Part shown: one piece after another, positions 1 through 13,721 of the stretch
How the letters are laid out: every line of letters begins with the position of its first letter
Position numbering within the stretch: the stretch's first letter is position 1
NCBI GenBank assembly: GCA_009746045.1
Contig: RPFO01000389.1
Span: 1,728,482 to 1,792,481 of the forward strand
Direction: 5' to 3'
Source of the DNA: Mesostigma viride
Taxonomy: Eukaryota > Streptophyta > Mesostigmatophyceae > Mesostigmatales > Mesostigmataceae
DNA length: 64,000 bases
Notes under the pieces: model-generated
Database searches by the model: none
Told to the model about the DNA's origin: nothing
What the model saw: the letters and a program-made list of their open reading frames with translations, nothing else
Made by a program: the position numbers and the translations under genes

Positions 1-304
<304 letters not shown>

Positions 305-486
305 TTTTCGGTTTTATAATTCGGGGAGTCGCAAAACTTTCAGATGGTGGTGGCGTGCGTGCTGACGCTTGCGTTGGCGTAGGGAGGCTATTGCTTGTCG
401 CTACACTACTACTACCACTGCTACTGCTATATGTTTATCTGCACGACACAGCGTGGATATCCTCCTTGTTTGTCTTGTGCTGGCAG

Positions 487-668
487 CCCCGGGCAACCAG
501 ATGACGTCGCTATACCGGGAAGGCCGCTTGGATGACTGCGCGCTGAAGTTCAGGGCGCTCTTGGATTGCGCCTCACCCAAGCGGGATAAGGAGGGCGGAG
601 AGGCAGGGCCAGAGAGAGAGGCAGGGGGGAGGACTGGCAACCAACCTGCTGTGGCCGGTCCATCAGAG
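487..668 (+). CDS. Internal exon of a possible CX9C (DUF3128-like) protein
   Basis: A coding-looking exon lies between a 3' splice site (TGCTGGCAG, ending 486) and a 5' splice site (GAG|GTGCGT, 669). It encodes a segment reading YREGRLDDC-x9-C followed by a charged, low-complexity tail. A cysteine pair nine residues apart after a Tyr-Arg-x-Gly-x-hydrophobic stretch resembles the small mitochondrial DUF3128/CX9C proteins, where such cysteines form disulfides in the intermembrane space. I could not find the neighbouring exons: the microsatellite lies upstream and nothing convincing follows before 1640. TGTAA at about 996 could be a poly(A) signal for this gene. The family assignment is tentative and the exon could be part of an unrelated protein. 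Confidence 0.33.
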
Positions 669-1640
669 GTGCGTGTGGTGGATGTCTATGTACAGATGCA
701 CCTTGAATTTACAAGGGTTTCTATGCTCCTCTGCCAGCGTGGGCAGACTATAAGGGTAGCAAGAAGTTCTCTTGAAGTGCTCAAGAATGGTTTGATAATA
801 CGCTAGCGTCATTTTTGCATGAAGACCGTGTACGCTTACGAAATATAAACTGCGTCTTTGAAAGAAAGCCTTGTAGTGGACAGCTTGCGAGCGGAGTGTT
901 TTGCTCAAGTTTGGGATTAAACCCATGCAGTGGCCCTTTTCAAAGTATGCAGGCATGGTTCATGCATAAGGCTTAAGTCTTGCATTCCCAGTAATGTAAC
1001 TGTAGTTGGCAGGTTAGCTTCAGGATACATTGAAGAAATTGGCTATGTTTATTAGTAGTGGTGAATGGAACTTGGAACCAGGAAAGTTACATTTCGTTTG
1101 ACAGTAAGCTGATGCAAGGATCCTGCTGCACCCATGGATTTCTTCCTTGCAGAAACCAATCTGGCGGCTACGCACCAGGGAGGAGGCAGGGATAGTGTGG
1201 AACCGGGATTTCCCTGCCTTATGGGGGGCAGATAATAAAGTGCCCACCAGCAGCAAGTGAGCAATCCAGTTGGAACACAATCATGATTGTGCAGAGCAGC
1301 ACATCTGGCAGTCGTAGGCACCATTCCGGCATTCATACATTCACACGGCTCTGTTGGACAGTCACGGGGTACCATTTGTCTGAGCTCATCACCTTTTATC
1401 CCTGGAGCACAACAAGAAGGCCGGGGCAGGGACCTCTGCCTTTTCTCACCTGAAAGGCATGCCACCGGTTCAAAATAAATAAAATAAATATACTTACTGC
1501 TATACTTTCCGCGTTTTCCGCGGCCCGGCAATGAACACAAATGGTTTTCACATTTGCGGAGTGCCTGATCAGAATACTTACTGGGAGAGTGTAGCAACTC
1601 ACTGTGTGTGCAGTCACCACACACACAGAGAGTTGCTAGG
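669..1640. other. No recognisable gene
   Basis: Several short open frames occur on both strands, including a cysteine-rich minus-strand frame at 1052-1624, but none resembles a family I know and none has clear splice sites on both sides. The segment could hold further exons or UTR of the 487-668 gene. Confidence 0.4.
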
Positions 1641-1759
1641 TTAATTAATTAATTGACACGTAATAGCGTTACATGAGCATAAGCCCTCAGTCACGTCTCT
1701 ATTAATCAATTAATTAATTAATTAATTAATTAATTAATTAATTAATTAATTAATTAATA
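1641..1759. repeat. Inverted dimer of LINE 3' ends with (TTAA)n tails
   Basis: Two TTAA-repeat tracts face each other across about 50 bp that match the last bases of the LINE found at 4108-10122. The left half reads as a minus-orientation 3' end; the right half begins like the plus-orientation end. The degenerate hairpin at 1657-1675 (CACGTAATAGCGTTACATG) still folds although its sequence has changed. Confidence 0.7.
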
Positions 1760-4126
1760 TCGCGTTCTTAAAAAAAAAAAAAAGGGTTAAAAAGGCCGTT
1801 GCTTATTAGGCGCAAGTGTAAAGTTTGTCCCTCTTACTATTAAGGGGACGGGACATGCCCGAATTTTTTGGCGCCAAAAAATTCACGCCGGAACCGAAGG
1901 TCATAAATTTCACGTGCACGGTGCGCGCACCCCTTGCGGAAGTGGCCATGGCGACTGCGTTCAGGCGAAACTACCACACTAGGGCAGGCGAAATGAAAAA
2001 ATTTTACTCGAATCTAAAAGACGATGAGTTTATGATGTTAGTTTGTGGCGGAAATCAGCTGGTTTACAATATCGCTGTTGTTTTTTTATGCCATCGGCAT
2101 GGGGGGTAATCTGAATTTTTTGGTCGCGCGGAATGAAATAGAATTCATGATAGCGGCTGTAAAATTAATCGCGGTTTTGGGGGTTGTTCTGACCGTGAAG
2201 CAGGCGTTAATATCGGTTGCATCGATTTCAAAACCGAGCTGGTGCTTTTTGCCAGATTTTCAGCCATTTATATCGGTAGGTAATTGTTCAGACCTGCGCA
2301 GTGCGTGTCTGACCTGTCCATGGAAGAACGGCTGTTGTTGCGCGCCTGGGCGAGGGATTTACGAGGGCGAGGTACAGATTTGTCGCGAATGTTATCTGCT
2401 ATCAGTGCTTTCTTCTATGAGCTCATCGTTCGAGGTTTTTTGCGTTCTTTTTGGGCAGTTTCCGCCAGCTAGCTCGCCGTCGCTTGCCGTTGTGTTGTCG
2501 AATACCTGGCAGCTTTAGATTGTTTTCGTTGATGTCGTGATCAGGGCCGCTTCAGTCGCAGCCTATAGCTCTTCGGGAAGGTATAAGGTATTTCATAAAA
2601 CGTGTTCCGGCAAGGATGTTGTGCGTATGGACGCTTCTTGTTGTGTGAGAGTGACGCACCCTCTCTTCGCAGCGGCATCACAGCGCTCATGCGCTGAAGG
2701 GCCGCCAATGGTTTCTTTGCATTTTATCGTGCAGGGATGGGAAGTGTTTTAGTGATGATGTTGGAGATATTGCATTTGTGTGACTGCATGTAGATAGCTG
2801 GCACCAATGGTTGTTTGAGCTTTCCTTTGTTATGATGATGTGACAAGACTACAATGTGCTGAGCCAACCATGGTTGACATGCATGACTGCATGCAAGCTA
2901 TATATACCATGTTCCTACTTGGTTCCTTGCCCTCCATAGTCCCAGTTTGTCATCCATGCCGGGGAGGACAGTTTAGGAGGTGTTGTTGAGTTGATTATGG
3001 TTGTCATCAACCTTACACTCTAACCTAGGAGAAACATAGGAAATGCTGCTTAGGCATGTTAGGGCTACCATCGTCAAGGCTATGAACATATTTACAAGGC
3101 TGGCCATGCTGGAGGGATGATGAAGACATATGAGGTGTGTGGCCACCCCTTCGTACATTGTAAACATACTCAGCATGGTTTTGGTGCATGTTGGATGGCA
3201 TATTAAGTGGCACTGTGGGGTTGCTAACTTACTGAGTGGTCCTTAGCGCCTTGTCAGGTGGTCATATAGGAAACCCATCAACTTGAGTAGTTCTTGTCAC
3301 AATGACCCCCCACCTTGAGCATGCGTTGTTGTCAGCATGCAAGAACTAACTATGTGTGCTTTGGTCAGTTTGCAGATGTCTTTGATGAAGGAGGTGCTAG
3401 TGTGGCTGAATGGTTACTCAAATTTCCTTGTAGTGTCTACATGGGTGGCCGTCTTGGAATGGTTGTAACTTGGGCAGTTCTTGTCAGAATGGCGTCAAAC
3501 CTTGAACATGGGAGGTACCATATGTGCAGAGGTTGGCAGCATGTGGTTTGGCCAGTTTTTGCATGGTTTGGATGGATTACTTAAGGGGTGTTTATGTGGT
3601 AAGATACGCTTAAAAACCTCCCTTAGCTTCGTCACAGGTGGCTACCTAGGAAATCCATCAACTAGAGCTGCGCTTGTCAGAATGACCTGAAAATTTGGGG
3701 CTGCATGTCCCCCCACCTGTAATATTTGGGAATATATGGTGGAGCATGATATGATGCGTTTATGATTTGATTTTTTTTTTAATTAAAAAAGTACCTGTTT
3801 TGCGGGAAATCCATCAACGTGAGTAAACATGCTTATTTCTTGGTCCCAACTAGGTAGAATTTCTAAAAAGTGGGGGAACTATGCGGGAATATATGATTTG
3901 GTCCCAATATGTTTGCCCATTGTCCTAGGGAAAATGTGACTAAAACAGCGTCTTTTTATATTTTTAGCGCGTTACCGGTGTATGGTGGGGGCGCGTTAGC
4001 GGTGTATGGTGGGGGCTAGTACCCCCCCCAAGTGGCTGGAAATTTTTTTTTTTAATCATATTTATGGTCCCCAATCATCATTGGATTTTTAGCACATGCA
4101 TAGGTATTAATTAATTAATTAATAGA

Positions 4127-4145
4127 CACGTGACTGCGTCACGTG
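4127..4145 (-). promoter_or_regulatory. Conserved 3' hairpin next to the (TTAA)n tail
   Basis: CACGTGAC-TGC-GTCACGTG is a perfect 8-bp stem with a 3-nt loop, four bases from the TTAA repeat that ends the LINE. The same hairpin sits at 8901-8919 and 9824-9842, with one change at about 39035-39053 and several changes at 1657-1675. It is probably the 3' structure recognised by the element's reverse transcriptase; this role is inference. Confidence 0.7.
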
Positions 4146-4200
4146 AGCATAAGTCCTCAGTGGGAGGGGAACATGGGATGGAATGGATGGTATAAGCTAT

Positions 4201-7200
4201 CTAGGTCCTAGTTACAGGGGTGTGGGCACCGCGGCCCGAATCGCTATGAATGCCATATGCGGTCACACGCGGAGCCCCCACAGGCTTGGGGGTGGTCTCC
4301 TTCATCACTACTTGCCATCTATCCTTGCGCACCATCTGCCTCCATATTACAGACAAACCAGGAGGCTGCCCGGGGGTGAGCCCGTCACGTCTAGTGTAGC
4401 ACATGTCCATGCCGAGTCTATCACGAAAAGTCCACGGGTGGCGGCCCTGCCGCGCGCGGCCGGGGGCACGCCAGGTGAGGACATATCGCCCAGGCTGGGC
4501 GGGCTTGGTGCCAGCTAGTCTATCTGATGTATCTACCTGATCTGTGCGGGCCAGGTGCCCGGCTAGGCCCAGGCGCCTGTGCCTAATAATGTGGGAAACA
4601 TAGGGCAAATCAGCGTACAAATCCTCATTACTAATGTGCAAACCAAAGGGGATGTTAAGGGCCTTGCGCAGCATCTTGGTGACGGCGCCGTCGAGTCGTT
4701 GCTCCAGCTCCTGCATCAGTGTCCACGTCTCGGCGCCGTAGGTCAGGATCGTCAGAATGACGACCTTGAAGAGGTCACGCTTGACGATCCGGGGTAGGGC
4801 GGGGTTGCTCCACCAGCGGCGGTGGTCATGGAGGTGCGCCCACGCCATGCCGATCCGTGTCGTCATGTCGTCCTCGCAGTCGGGAAGCCAACTGCCGAGC
4901 AGCTTGAAGCGGCCTGAAGGAGGGTAGTTGACCTCGGCATCGTCTAAGAGGCGGAGTGTGGGTGGGGGCCCTGCCATGCCGAGGGCCAGGGCCTCCGTTT
5001 TGGGGCTGATTTCTAGACCAACCGCCCGAGCCTCGAGCGCCAGGCAGTCCAGCCAAAGTTGGGCAGACTCCGGCTTCTCGATGAGCGTGATGTCGTCGGC
5101 ATAAATGAGGTCAGCTAGTAAATTCTGCTTGTTAGTCGGCCCCCCTTCCCCAAGCTCGTTCGTGATCGCTAGGCCAGGGGCACGGCCTGCAATGCTAGCA
5201 AAGCGAGCACGTGCCTGGCGCATAACATAATCCACTACAATAATAAACAGGTACGGCGACAGGACGCAACCCTGCCAGACGCCGGTCTGCAGTGGGCATG
5301 GCGGGGTAATGCCGTGTTGAGTGCGCACCGAAGTGGTCGACCCCTCATACAGCGTGCGGATGACGGTAATCAGGGGAGTGGGGACGCGAGCGCGAGCAAG
5401 TACAGCCCATAGAGCGTCCCAGAGGACAGAATCAAAAGCCTTGATGAAGTCGACGAAGATCAGGATGGCGGGAAACTCACCAGGTTGCAGGAGAGCGATT
5501 TCCTCGAAGAGGCGACGCGCGACGAAGATGGCCATGACGGTGTTGCGCCCAGGACGGAAGCCCATTTGACTTTCCCCAAGGTGACAGTCGAGAGCAGAAC
5601 GAAGGCGGTTGAGGATCATGCGCATGAACAACTTAAGTGCGGCGCTCTGGATGCAGACTCCTCTGTAGTTGGCGGGGTCGTCAGGGGAACCTTTGTTTTT
5701 GTACAGCATAATACGGTAGCTGTGCTGCCACTCAGGAATCGGCGGCGCGTCGGCAAGCAGGATCCGGTTGCAGACGTCAAGCAGGAACCCCGTGAGCGCC
5801 GTCAGCTTAATCACCGGGGCTGGGAGCTGGTCAGGTCCAACGGCGGCATAGAAGCGGAGTTGCTTGGCGGCGGTGCTCAGCTCGAGCTCGGTGAACGGCG
5901 GGAGCTCGTTGGGGTCGGCCAGGGGTTCCGTCAGGGCTGGGTACGTGTAGTCCTGCTCAGCGGCGGGCGGCGTGGGCGGCGCAGGGACGTCCGCCGGTGC
6001 TACTGCCAGGCGTGCGGCCGCCAGAGGGCCAAGCGGCGGAGGCGGCGGGGGGGCGCCGAGCAGCCGGGACTGGGAGGAATACCACTGGTCGAGCTGCTGC
6101 TGCGGTGAGCCAGAGAGCGTCCGCGGCGCCGGCTGCGCGCCGCCGGCGGGCCGTTGGGCGTGACGCAGGCGGGTCCAGGCGTACTTGCCGTGCTGGTCCT
6201 TGAGGTGGGCGAAGTACTCGCGGACATGAAGGTCCTCCTGCTCCTTGGTCGCCTGCCGGATGGCCGAGTGGTAATCGGCTTTGAGGCGGGCGTAGCGGGC
6301 GGGGTCGCTGTTGTCGCGCAGGGCTTGCCGGGCCTGGATGACGGCGGGGAGCCGGTGCAGGCTGGTGAAGCGGGGCGGGCGGCGGGGGGGCAGTAGGGCC
6401 CCGGCCGCGGGCAGCTTGTCAGCGAGGTGCCGAAGGGCCGATGCCGGGCCGGCAGCGAACAGCTGGGCGTGGCTGGCCGGGATGTCCAGCGCGTCGACGA
6501 ACGCCTCTGCGCGCGCTTGTGGGCGCGTTTTTCAGGGAAGTCCTCCAGAGCGTCGTCAGATTTCTCGAGCAACTGAAGTGTGCGCAAATCAGGTGGTGCC
6601 ACGTGCTTACGAAAGGGCGAGGGGAATCGCAGGCGGATGCGGGCGGTGACGATGCGATGATCGGAGCGCACCAGGGGGATCACATGCGAGCGAGCAGCTA
6701 GTACAGATCCTTGATGACGCTTGCGCATTACAACATAGTCAATGCAGCGTTCAGTGCCAGTTGGCGAGGTGTGTGTGACCAAAGCATCTGGACTATGTGG
6801 AAAGCGGGTGTTGGCAGTGACCAAATCGCATGTCGTAAGCAAATCAGCAAAAAGTTCAGTGTTGGCATTGGAGACCGTACCGTTGGGGGCGTGCTGACAT
6901 CCGCCAGTACCCGGTGGTAGCGTGGCGTTGGCGTCCAGCAGCAGAGCGAGGTAGTTGCGACCAGGGATGCCGTTCGCCAGGTTCTCCAGCGCTGCAAAGA
7001 AGTCCTTGCGGTCTTGTTCTGGGTGGCCGGAGTGGGGTGCGTAACCAACGCCCACCGTCAGGGCGTAGGTCGAGTGGCCCTCCATCGAATGAAAAGTGGC
7101 CACGAGGAGCCGAGCGTTGACCAGCTGGGGTTCGCCCATGTGGCGTACGGCGAGCGGGGAGCAGAGGAGACCGACGCCCCCGTTCCCGGTGCCGTCGCCG

Positions 7201-7832
7201 CCTCCGTAGTAGAACCGCCAGCCGTCGATGTCGTCAGCAACAAGGGCAGTTGATCCGCGGGCCGATGCAGTGCGCCTGTGTTCTTGGATTCCCAGGATGG
7301 CGATATTATTGTCGATGCAGAAACCAATAAGATTGGAGACTCGATGGCACTGACAGTCGTCACTGCGCAGGCAGTGACAGCGGTCAGCGTCGGGCTGGAG
7401 CGTGCGGGCGTTGAAGGTGGCGATGACCAAGGGCGCGCGTTGACCGAAAAGGGGGGTGCAGGCGGGGGTGGGGGCGGAGATGGAGCAGGGTGGTGATGGG
7501 GGTGGGGGTGGAGGTGGTGGGGTAGGGGGGGCGGGTTGGGGACTTATGCTTTCAATCACCGTTTCGATTCTTCCTGCCAACGCGTCGAGGCGACGCCGAC
7601 GGTTGGCTCGGGTGGCCAGGTAGAATGAGTCTGCGTCTGCACGCATAAGAAATGCGTGCAGTCTGAGGAGGTTTCGGAGGCGGCCGCGCGAGGCGGGGCG
7701 AACCTGGCTCACTGCCGACCCGTTGCTCTCTCTCCGACAGCCCGAGGGCTGCGAAGGCAAAGGGGCGGGAAGGGGAGTTAGGCAGATCCCACTGCTAGAG
7801 CCGCGGAGCCGCGGGGCCGCGAGCGTCGTCAT
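4201..7832 (-). pseudogene. LINE ORF2: AP-endonuclease and reverse transcriptase, one frameshift
   Basis: Starts at the ATG that overlaps the ORF1 stop. The N-terminal part has a Pro-rich linker and then an APE-type endonuclease: ATFNARTL, GIQEHRR (catalytic Glu), LLLDANATLPP (Asp/Asn), CIDYVV and SDHRIVTARI (catalytic Asp-His). The reverse transcriptase follows with FVDFIKAFDSV (motif A), GVWQGCVLSPYLF and YADDITLI (catalytic Asp pair). The endonuclease frame and RT frame are offset by one base: the RT frame has its nearest upstream stop at 6532-6534, so the shift lies between about 6500 and 6531. Apart from this the protein is open to the stop at 4201. By family knowledge it nicks target DNA and primes cDNA synthesis there. 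The C-terminus after the RT carries no RNase H. Confidence 0.93.
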
Positions 7833-9649
7833 TGATAGGAGAGAAGGGTTCGCAGCGCGGGCTCCGGCTCAGGTGCAAAGCGAACGAATTTATTAGGGGG
7901 ACGGCCAAGCCTGGCAGCCATACCTGAGCTGAAGTTGCCCCGGCGGATCCCCACACGTGCTGGGGAGCAGGTGACCGTCGATGCCGGTGGCGATGGCGGT
8001 GACGGCGGGGGCCGAGCAGGGGGCTGGGGCGCTGGCACGGCGGTATCCATGGGGGTCGCCGTCATTGGAGGAAGGTCCTGGCCGTTAATGCGGACGATGA
8101 AGACGCCATTAAAGAGGCGGGCATAGATGCTGCACCGTAGTTGCGGGTTGGCCTGCTTGGCTGCCCGAGCCTCGTGGACCTCCGGCCGGTTCAAAGCGGC
8201 AGCCCGGGCCTCAAGCTGCTCCGGGGTATAGTAATCGTCGATGCTCAGTTGGGTATCGTGGAGGTTCCGGCGGGCCTTCTGCACCTGCAGTTTGTCCTCC
8301 TTGCGGTGGAATTCCACCAAGACAGGGGCGGTGGGGCCGCCGAGCCGTCGTGCCGTTTTGATGACGACGCTTTGGGCCACGCCGAGCTTCCCCAGGAAGG
8401 GGTCGCCCCAGAGGTAGGTGCCCAGGCGTGCATCGTTGACGTTCGAGGGGACGCCACGTACCACAATACTGCATGAGCGAATGGGTTCGTGCATAGCATC
8501 CCGTGTGCTGGCCTTGACGGCTGTTTTGATTTCGTTGATGAGCTCCGTAGGGTTCTGAAGCGTGGCGGCATAGGTGGTCTTGGCAGGAGTTATGGAGGCG
8601 GCCGCCACCCGTGGACATTTCGTGATAGACTCGGCATGGACATGTGCTACACTAGACGTGACGGGCTCACCCCCGGGCAGCCTCCTGGTTTGTCTGTAAT
8701 ATGGAGGCAGATGGTGCGCAAGGATAGATGGCAAGTAGTGATGAAGGCGACCACCCCCAAGCCTGTGGGGGCTCCGCGTGTGACCAAGTATGGCATTCAT
8801 AGCGATTCGGGCCGCGGTGCCCACACCCCTGTAACTAGGACCTAGATAGCTTATACCATCCATTCCATCCCATGTTCCCCTCCCACTGAGGACTTCTGCT
8901 CACGTGACGCAGTCACGTGTCTATTAATTAATTAATTAATTAATGGAGGCGGCAAGTTGTTGCTGGAGCTGTTGGAGGAGCTGCTGCTGCTGCTGCAGTC
9001 CTGCTCCAATGTGGGTGATGGCGGAGTGGATGGAGATGTCGGCGTGTGAGGAATTGGCGTGGTGGGTGGCGAGGTGGTGGTGGACAGGGTCGAGGGCAGC
9101 GTTGAGGAGGGGGGGGAGGCGATCGAAGCAGGTATTGACGACTTGCTTGGCGGTGATGCCGATGGCGGCAGCAACAGTGGGGTGGGCTCCCAGGTCCAGA
9201 GAGGCCATGACAAAGCGCTCAAGGGCGCTGTCGGAAAGACGGGAGCACGTCCACCAGACTGCGAGGCAGAGGTCGGTGTCGTCGGGGTTGTCGTGGAGAA
9301 AGTCCGACAGGTGGGTAACCTGTTGGTTGCAGTCCCGGATCTCGCACTTTTTCTCGGCAGCCAGGTGCAGGATGGTGAGGGCGGCAGCTTGGGACAGGCG
9401 CATGATGGCGTTAAGGCCTGGCCATTTGCCAGGTAAAAATGCGGCAGCTTCCTCGGCAGAAAAGGCCTCCTCGCGGGTATCCATGGCAGGGTCGCTGTTC
9501 GGCGGAGCGGTGGAGTGGAGCGGCTGGATGCTGACAGTGGCGTCCGGCATAGCGTGCAAGGGTGTTTCCAATGACGCCATGGCTTCATCAGCGAGTTGGT
9601 GCAGGGCCGCGGACGCTTGTGATTGCTGGGATGAGTCGTATTCCGCCAT
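7829..9649 (-). pseudogene. LINE ORF1 (RNA-binding protein), interrupted
   Basis: ORF1 starts at the ATG at 9649 (a longer open frame to 9775 has only a TTG start). It runs to 8943, is broken by the 340-bp insertion 8603-8942, and resumes at 8591 to the stop at 7829. With one copy of the 11-bp target duplication removed the two parts join in frame (1,470 nt, 489 residues). The N-terminal half is helical and ends in a Gln-rich stretch (QQQQQLLQQLQQQL), a likely coiled coil for self-association. The C-terminal half contains an RRM-like stretch beginning SIVVRGVPSNVN and a YYTPEQLEARAAALNR motif also seen in the LINE fragment at 16739. No CCHC knuckle is visible. By family knowledge it should bind element RNA as a ribonucleoprotein. 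Its stop overlaps the ORF2 start (ATGA, 7829-7832). Confidence 0.85.
8603..8942 (+). mobile_element. 5'-truncated LINE insertion inside LINE ORF1
   Basis: A 340-bp copy of the last part of the same LINE family, in the opposite orientation to its host, ending in the hairpin and (TTAA)n. It is flanked by an 11-bp duplication, ATGGAGGCGGC, at 8592-8602 and 8943-8953. It splits ORF1, and removing it restores the frame. Confidence 0.94.
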
Positions 9650-10122
9650 ATCGAACTGAAAAACAGCGATATTTGCTGGGCAGGGCGGTGCCGGTATCTT
9701 CGGAAATATTGAGCGATAGCTGTAGAAAATTATATCAGCGTGTTCGTCTTCAAAAGACGAGTCTAATGCAACCAACCCGATGAAATTTCATGGCCGGAGT
9801 CAATTAATTAATTAATTAATAGACACGTGACTGCGTCACGTGAGCATAAGTCCTCAGTGGGAGGGGAACATGGGATGGAATGGAGTCAAAAGTTATGAGC
9901 ATTCTCGTATATTGCAACAGCGATATTTGCTGGGCAGGGCGGTGCCGGTATCTTCGAAAATATTGAGCGATAGCTGTAGAAAATTATATCAGCGTGTTCG
10001 TCTTCAAAAGACGAGTCTAATGCAACCAACCCGATGAAATTTCATGGCCGGAGTCAAAAGTTATGAGCATTCTCGTATATTGCAACAGCGATATTTGCTG
10101 GGCAGGGCGGTGCCGGTATCTT
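9650..10122 (-). promoter_or_regulatory. Tandem 5' UTR monomers of the LINE
   Basis: The sequence GATATTTGCTGGGCAGGGCG begins at 9669, 9921 and 10090. Allowing for the 78-bp insertion plus its 8-bp duplication in the second interval, the spacing is about 166-169 bp. The LINE therefore starts with about two and a half head-to-tail monomers, as in mouse L1 where monomers carry the promoter. The element's 5' end (10122) falls inside a monomer. A promoter role is inference. Confidence 0.75.
9804..9881 (-). mobile_element. Very short LINE 3'-end insertion in the 5' UTR
   Basis: A 78-bp copy of the LINE 3' terminus with hairpin and TTAA tail, flanked by GGAGTCAA at 9796-9803 and 9882-9889. It lies between two 5' monomers of the host LINE. 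Confidence 0.88.
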
Positions 10123-10411
10123 GCATAGGTATGGTTTCCAGAAAAGTGCCCTTTAGGCATGTCCCCTCCCCTTAAGCGCGACACACAGGGACGTCTAAAA
10201 ATATTGAGAAGTACATTTGGTAAAAACTGTCCAAAAGCAAGGGCATCCAGGCCAGCCAGCTGACAGCCGCATGCCACATTGTCTGCAACAACGTGGGAGA
10301 AGAGTGCGTGCTGCCCCAGGTCCGCCATCGGCCCAGCGAGGGGACAGTAAATTTTCCAGCTGTTTATGGCAATGCCTCCGAGCTCACATAAACGACATGG
10401 GAATGCCGACG

Positions 10412-10416
10412 TTACA
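10412..10416 (-). terminator. TGTAA poly(A) signal of alpha-NAC
   Basis: TGTAA on the minus strand about 53 nt downstream of the alpha-NAC stop codon. TGTAA is the typical poly(A) signal of chlorophyte nuclear genes and here supports the assignment to green algae. Confidence 0.5.
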
Positions 10417-10468
10417 AATTTTTTAAAAAGACAAGAGTTCTAGATACCTATCCGGGTCCACAGCCTGC

Positions 10469-13481
<3,013 letters not shown>

Positions 13482-13721
13482 TTTTATTGAGGAGGACAGG
13501 TCAGCTATGGCGATGGATAATCCTCACAGGGAAAGGACTTGGCTTAAGCGGGCATGCACAGCTTTCATCACGAGCCGCCGCGAAGGGCCGTGGCCCGTGG
13601 GCCATGTCTCGCAAAACGTGAAGTTAAAGGTCATAGCAAAGCAGCCGAGCTGAAGTTACAGCCGGGATCAAAGAACCCGAAAGGTTTTAAGAATTTCTAC
13701 GTCTTATTTTGGGTTTACAAG

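Larger units (their letters stand above)
4108..10122 (-). mobile_element. Nearly complete APE-type LINE (copy 1)
   Basis: Read on the minus strand: tandem 5' monomers, ORF1, ORF2 (AP-endonuclease plus reverse transcriptase), a short 3' UTR, a hairpin and a (TTAA)n tail. The target duplication GCATAGGTAT flanks it at 4098-4107 and 10123-10132. The matching uninterrupted sequence occurs at the left end of TTAA element C (about 47570-47625, other strand), so the insertion into element A is proven within the window. Total length is 6,015 bp including two younger insertions of its own family (8603-8942 and 9804-9881). One frameshift in ORF2 near 6500-6531 is the only obvious lesion. The clade was not determined: no RNase H and no restriction-like endonuclease was seen. 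Confidence 0.95.
1844..10171. mobile_element. TTAA-target DNA transposon A (interrupted by a LINE)
   Basis: The element is flanked by TTAA on both sides (1840-1843 and 10172-10175). Its first 16 bases, GGGGACGGGACATGCC, match the reverse complement of its last 16 at 15 positions. Without the LINE at 4108-10122 (and one copy of its 10-bp target duplication) it is about 2.3 kb long. It is homologous along most of its length to element B (22532-25170) and at its right end to element C (47541-49430). No transposase is readable, so it is probably non-autonomous. A 51-residue open frame at 2320-2472 is kept in element B without indels. TTAA targets occur in piggyBac and Kolobok; the G-rich termini differ from the CCC start of classical piggyBac. 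Superfamily is left open. Confidence 0.88.

Noticed and set aside
1052-1624. Cysteine-rich minus-strand frame as a gene
   Set aside because: No family likeness, and a splice-like site on one side only; could not be supported.
8943-9659. Plus-strand frame opposite LINE ORF1
   Set aside because: ORF1 on the minus strand rejoins in frame with its second half after removing the nested insertion; the plus frame has no such support.
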